A stretch of 64,000 nt of DNA from Flagellimonas chongwuensis (GTDB taxonomy: Bacteria; Bacteroidota; Bacteroidia; Flavobacteriales; Flavobacteriaceae), in NCBI RefSeq assembly GCF_013376415.1, contig NZ_WYET01000001.1, forward strand, positions 558,001 through 622,000. The letters run 5' to 3'. A program made the position numbers and the translations under genes. Under the pieces are notes generated by a model. That model saw only the letters and a list, made by a program, of their open reading frames with translations. It was not told the DNA's origin and ran no database searches. The stretch's first letter is position 1. Each line of letters begins with the position of its first letter. Shown one piece after another: positions 61,846 to 64,000 of the stretch.

Positions 61846-62154
61846 ATGGAACTACAAAAACCATACTATGCCGTAATTTTTACCAGTCTCCGAACAGATG
61901 GAGATCAAGGGTATGCAAAGATGGCAGAAGAAATGGAAATCTTGGCCAGAAAACAACCTGGGTTTTTAGAAATGGAAAATGCTCGGGACGGATTGGGCAT
62001 TACCGTTAGTTATTGGGAAAGTCTGGAGGCCATTGCCGACTGGAAAGCCAATATGGATCACCGACAGGCACAGAAAAATGGCATAAAAACATGGTATTCC
62101 TGGTACAAGGTCCGGATTTGCAAGGTGGAACGCGAATACGAATTCAACAAATAG
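61846..62154 (+). CDS. Antibiotic biosynthesis monooxygenase (ABM) domain protein
   Basis: A 102-residue ferredoxin-like dimeric alpha/beta barrel protein. KMAEEMEILARKQPGFLEME and GITVSYWESLEAIADWK are the ABM pattern; the family includes quinol monooxygenases and heme-degrading enzymes without a fixed catalytic motif. Second gene of a unit ending in glpD. Confidence 0.9.
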   Translation: MELQKPYYAVIFTSLRTDGDQGYAKMAEEMEILARKQPGFLEMENARDGLGITVSYWESLEAIADWKANMDHRQAQKNGIKTWYSWYKVRICKVEREYEFNK

Positions 62155-62158
62155 AAAC

Positions 62159-63826
62159 ATGGGCGAGAACATTGCTTTTTCCAACATAGACCGAAAGAAC
62201 AAACTGCAAAAGGCGGCCAATACCACCTACGACCTTGTTGTAATCGGTGGAGGAATCACCGGAGCTGGTATTGCTTTGGATGCATCTTCTCGCGGCATGA
62301 AGGTATTGTTACTCGAGAAAGGCGATTTTGCCTCGGGTACCAGTAGCAAATCCACCAAATTGATACACGGAGGGCTACGTTACCTAAAACAATTCGATTT
62401 TTGGCTGGTGAAAGAAGTAGGTTCTGAGCGGGCGATTGTACATAAATTGGCTCCACATTTGGTGCTACCCGAGAAAATGTTGCTCCCGCTTATCGAGGGT
62501 GGTTCCTATGGAAAATGGTTGACGTCCATCGGACTGAAGGTATACGATATCCTGGCCCAAGTTTCCGGGGATGATAAACGCCAGATGCTGGAGAAAAAGG
62601 AGGCCATGAAATTGGAGCCCCTTTTGCCCAAAAAGATATTGAACGGAGCAGGCTATTATGCCGAATACCGAACCGATGATGCCCGATTGACGCTTGAAAA
62701 CTTAAAAACAAGTCTTCAGTTTGGTGCAGAGATATTCAATTATTCCAAGGTGACTGATTTTATTTATGAGGATGAAAATGTAGCCGGTGTCAAGTTTACG
62801 GATGAGGTGTTTGGTGATGAGTACCATGTTTCATCAAAATATGTGATCAATGCTGCAGGACCGTGGGTAGATGAGCTCAGAAGTGTGAACCAATCCAAAA
62901 AAGGCAAGCGATTGCATTTGACCAAGGGCGTACACTTGGTGTTTCCAAAGGAAAAACTCCCGGTAAAACAATCCGTTTATTTTGATATTCCCGACGGGCG
63001 GATGATGTTCGCCATACCACGTGGCAAGGTCACTTACATTGGCACGACTGATACCAATTACAATTCCGACAAGGACCATGTGACCACGGAACTTGCCGAT
63101 GCCATCTACCTGATTTCAGCCGTCAATAATATGTTTCCCGATATAGAATTGGAACTGGATGATATTGTTTCATCATGGGCCGGACTGCGCCCACTGATTC
63201 ACGAAGAAGGGAAATCGGCATCTGAACTATCACGAAAAGATGAAATCTTTACCTCCGATACGGGATTGGTCAGCATTGCGGGAGGAAAGCTCACAGGATA
63301 CCGTAAAATGGCAGAACGTACAGTGAACCGTATCGCCAAGAAAATGGAGGAGGACCATGATATAGAGTTGAAGCATTGTACCACGGACAAGATTCCACTT
63401 TGTGGGAACGATTTTAAAAAGTTCAAACACGTTAAAAAATACATCGCCACCGTTCAAGACCAACTTCAATCGGATGGTTTTGCCAAATATGATGCGTGGT
63501 ATTTGGTGACCACTTATGGGAAGCAGACCGAATCCATTTTGGAACTTTATACCAACATAAAAGGCGACAAACCCAAAGAACGATTGGTAAGGGCCGAAGC
63601 GCAATTTACCATAGCCCACGAAATGGCACTGAATCCCTTGGACTTTTTTATACGAAGAACGGGCCGATTGTATTTTGATATAGAGAGTGTGCGAAAATAC
63701 AAAGCCTCGGTTTTCGAAGAATTTCAGAAAGCCTACAATTACTCCACGGAAGAAATGGAGGTCTTTTCTGCCGAACTGGATGCGCAGTTAAAGGAGCATT
63801 CCGATTTTTCTTTGGAGCGGGGTTAA
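62159..63826 (+). CDS. glpD: FAD-dependent glycerol-3-phosphate dehydrogenase
   Basis: A 555-residue flavoprotein that oxidises glycerol-3-phosphate to dihydroxyacetone phosphate at the membrane and passes electrons to quinone. FAD-binding GGGITGAGIALDA (30-42), the substrate region SGTSSKSTKLIHGGLRYL (written in part), SWAGLRPLI and the C-terminal DAO_C domain (about 400-530) are present. Starts 4 nt after the ABM gene. Confidence 0.94.
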   Translation: MGENIAFSNIDRKNKLQKAANTTYDLVVIGGGITGAGIALDASSRGMKVLLLEKGDFASGTSSKSTKLIHGGLRYLKQFDFWLVKEVGSERAIVHKLAPHLVLPEKMLLPLIEGGSYGKWLTSIGLKVYDILAQVSGDDKRQMLEKKEAMKLEPLLPKKILNGAGYYAEYRTDDARLTLENLKTSLQFGAEIFNYSKVTDFIYEDENVAGVKFTDEVFGDEYHVSSKYVINAAGPWVDELRSVNQSKKGKRLHLTKGVHLVFPKEKLPVKQSVYFDIPDGRMMFAIPRGKVTYIGTTDTNYNSDKDHVTTELADAIYLISAVNNMFPDIELELDDIVSSWAGLRPLIHEEGKSASELSRKDEIFTSDTGLVSIAGGKLTGYRKMAERTVNRIAKKMEEDHDIELKHCTTDKIPLCGNDFKKFKHVKKYIATVQDQLQSDGFAKYDAWYLVTTYGKQTESILELYTNIKGDKPKERLVRAEAQFTIAHEMALNPLDFFIRRTGRLYFDIESVRKYKASVFEEFQKAYNYSTEEMEVFSAELDAQLKEHSDFSLERG

Positions 63827-64000
63827 TCCAACCTGTTATATATTCTTCTCTTTTCAAATCCCATCAAATTGATGGAAATACATAGGATTTTGTCGAGTTC
63901 CAGTTCTTGACACGATTTTTCGTTAAAAAAACTCAGGATTGCCAATCCGTCAATTCAAAACCACCTTACGTCAACCCAAAAGGGGCATCTATTGATTTAG
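63827..64000. other. Right-edge intergenic stretch
   Basis: No gene can be supported. A short GGATT/AATCC dyad at 63936-63948 followed on the minus strand by T-rich sequence could terminate a minus-strand gene entering from the right, but only about ten codons of it would be inside the window. Confidence 0.4.

Noticed and set aside
63924-64000. Possible 3' end and terminator of a minus-strand gene at the right edge
   Set aside because: Only about ten codons would be visible and the stem is five base pairs; not enough to call.
1-64000. Search by eye for tRNA, rRNA, CRISPR arrays, insertion sequences, prophage and toxin-antitoxin genes
   Set aside because: None was seen. Gene order and codon use look uniform, without signs of a recent island.

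Overview
The window is a gene-dense stretch of a Bacteroidota chromosome, almost certainly Flavobacteriaceae. The gene neighbourhoods are typical of that family: a split AddA/AddB-like pair around ompA and kbl; purN, acpP, fabF, rnc, an IPExxxVDY protein and pyk; and a complete Bat (Bacteroides aerotolerance) operon. Promoters fit the Bacteroidota pattern (TTTG about 19-21 nt before TAnnTTTG), Shine-Dalgarno sequences are not evident, and OmpA carries thrombospondin-type-3 calcium repeats. A Muricauda/Allomuricauda-like lineage would fit, but that is inference. I saw no tRNA, rRNA, CRISPR array, insertion sequence or prophage.

Layout: 0-6.4 kb holds recombination/repair nuclease-helicase genes interrupted by ompA and kbl. 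At 6.4-16.4 kb are Mn-type superoxide dismutase, a 660-nt gap with three tandem small-RNA-like units, purF, a PfkB kinase, RNase H, purN, and the fatty-acid/RNase III/pyruvate kinase cluster. At 16.5-27.9 kb are AraC and TetR regulators with an AhpD-like protein, an M16 peptidase, DNA polymerase IV, a CYTH protein, a YhhN membrane protein, and an exported hydrolase/AEC permease/Tat-exported aminotransferase operon. At 28-34.9 kb is a five-gene RND efflux operon whose promoter contains a palindrome. At 34.9-39.8 kb are pheS, a ceramidase-like membrane protein, and a SulP transporter with beta carbonic anhydrase. At 39.8-48.9 kb is the Bat operon. At 49-54.7 kb are an aldo/keto reductase-SDR-AlbA2 operon and an amylosucrase-fructokinase pair. 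At 54.8-64 kb are a phosphoesterase, an acyl-ACP desaturase, a membrane-anchored helix-hairpin-helix protein, a candidate structured RNA, an ALDH7-like dehydrogenase, 3-hydroxyanthranilate dioxygenase, a CAP lipoprotein, CvpA and a GlpD-like enzyme.

The most novel-looking signal is at 7.1-7.6 kb. Three minus-strand units each have a -7-like promoter box, then a near-identical 39-nt block starting at the predicted transcription start, then a strong terminator hairpin. The hairpin sequences differ between copies, but the predicted lengths agree at about 74 nt. This looks like a tandem multicopy sRNA family. A second candidate RNA (about 140 nt, plus strand) sits at 57.4 kb between two minus-strand genes. 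Most other genes are conserved housekeeping or envelope functions.
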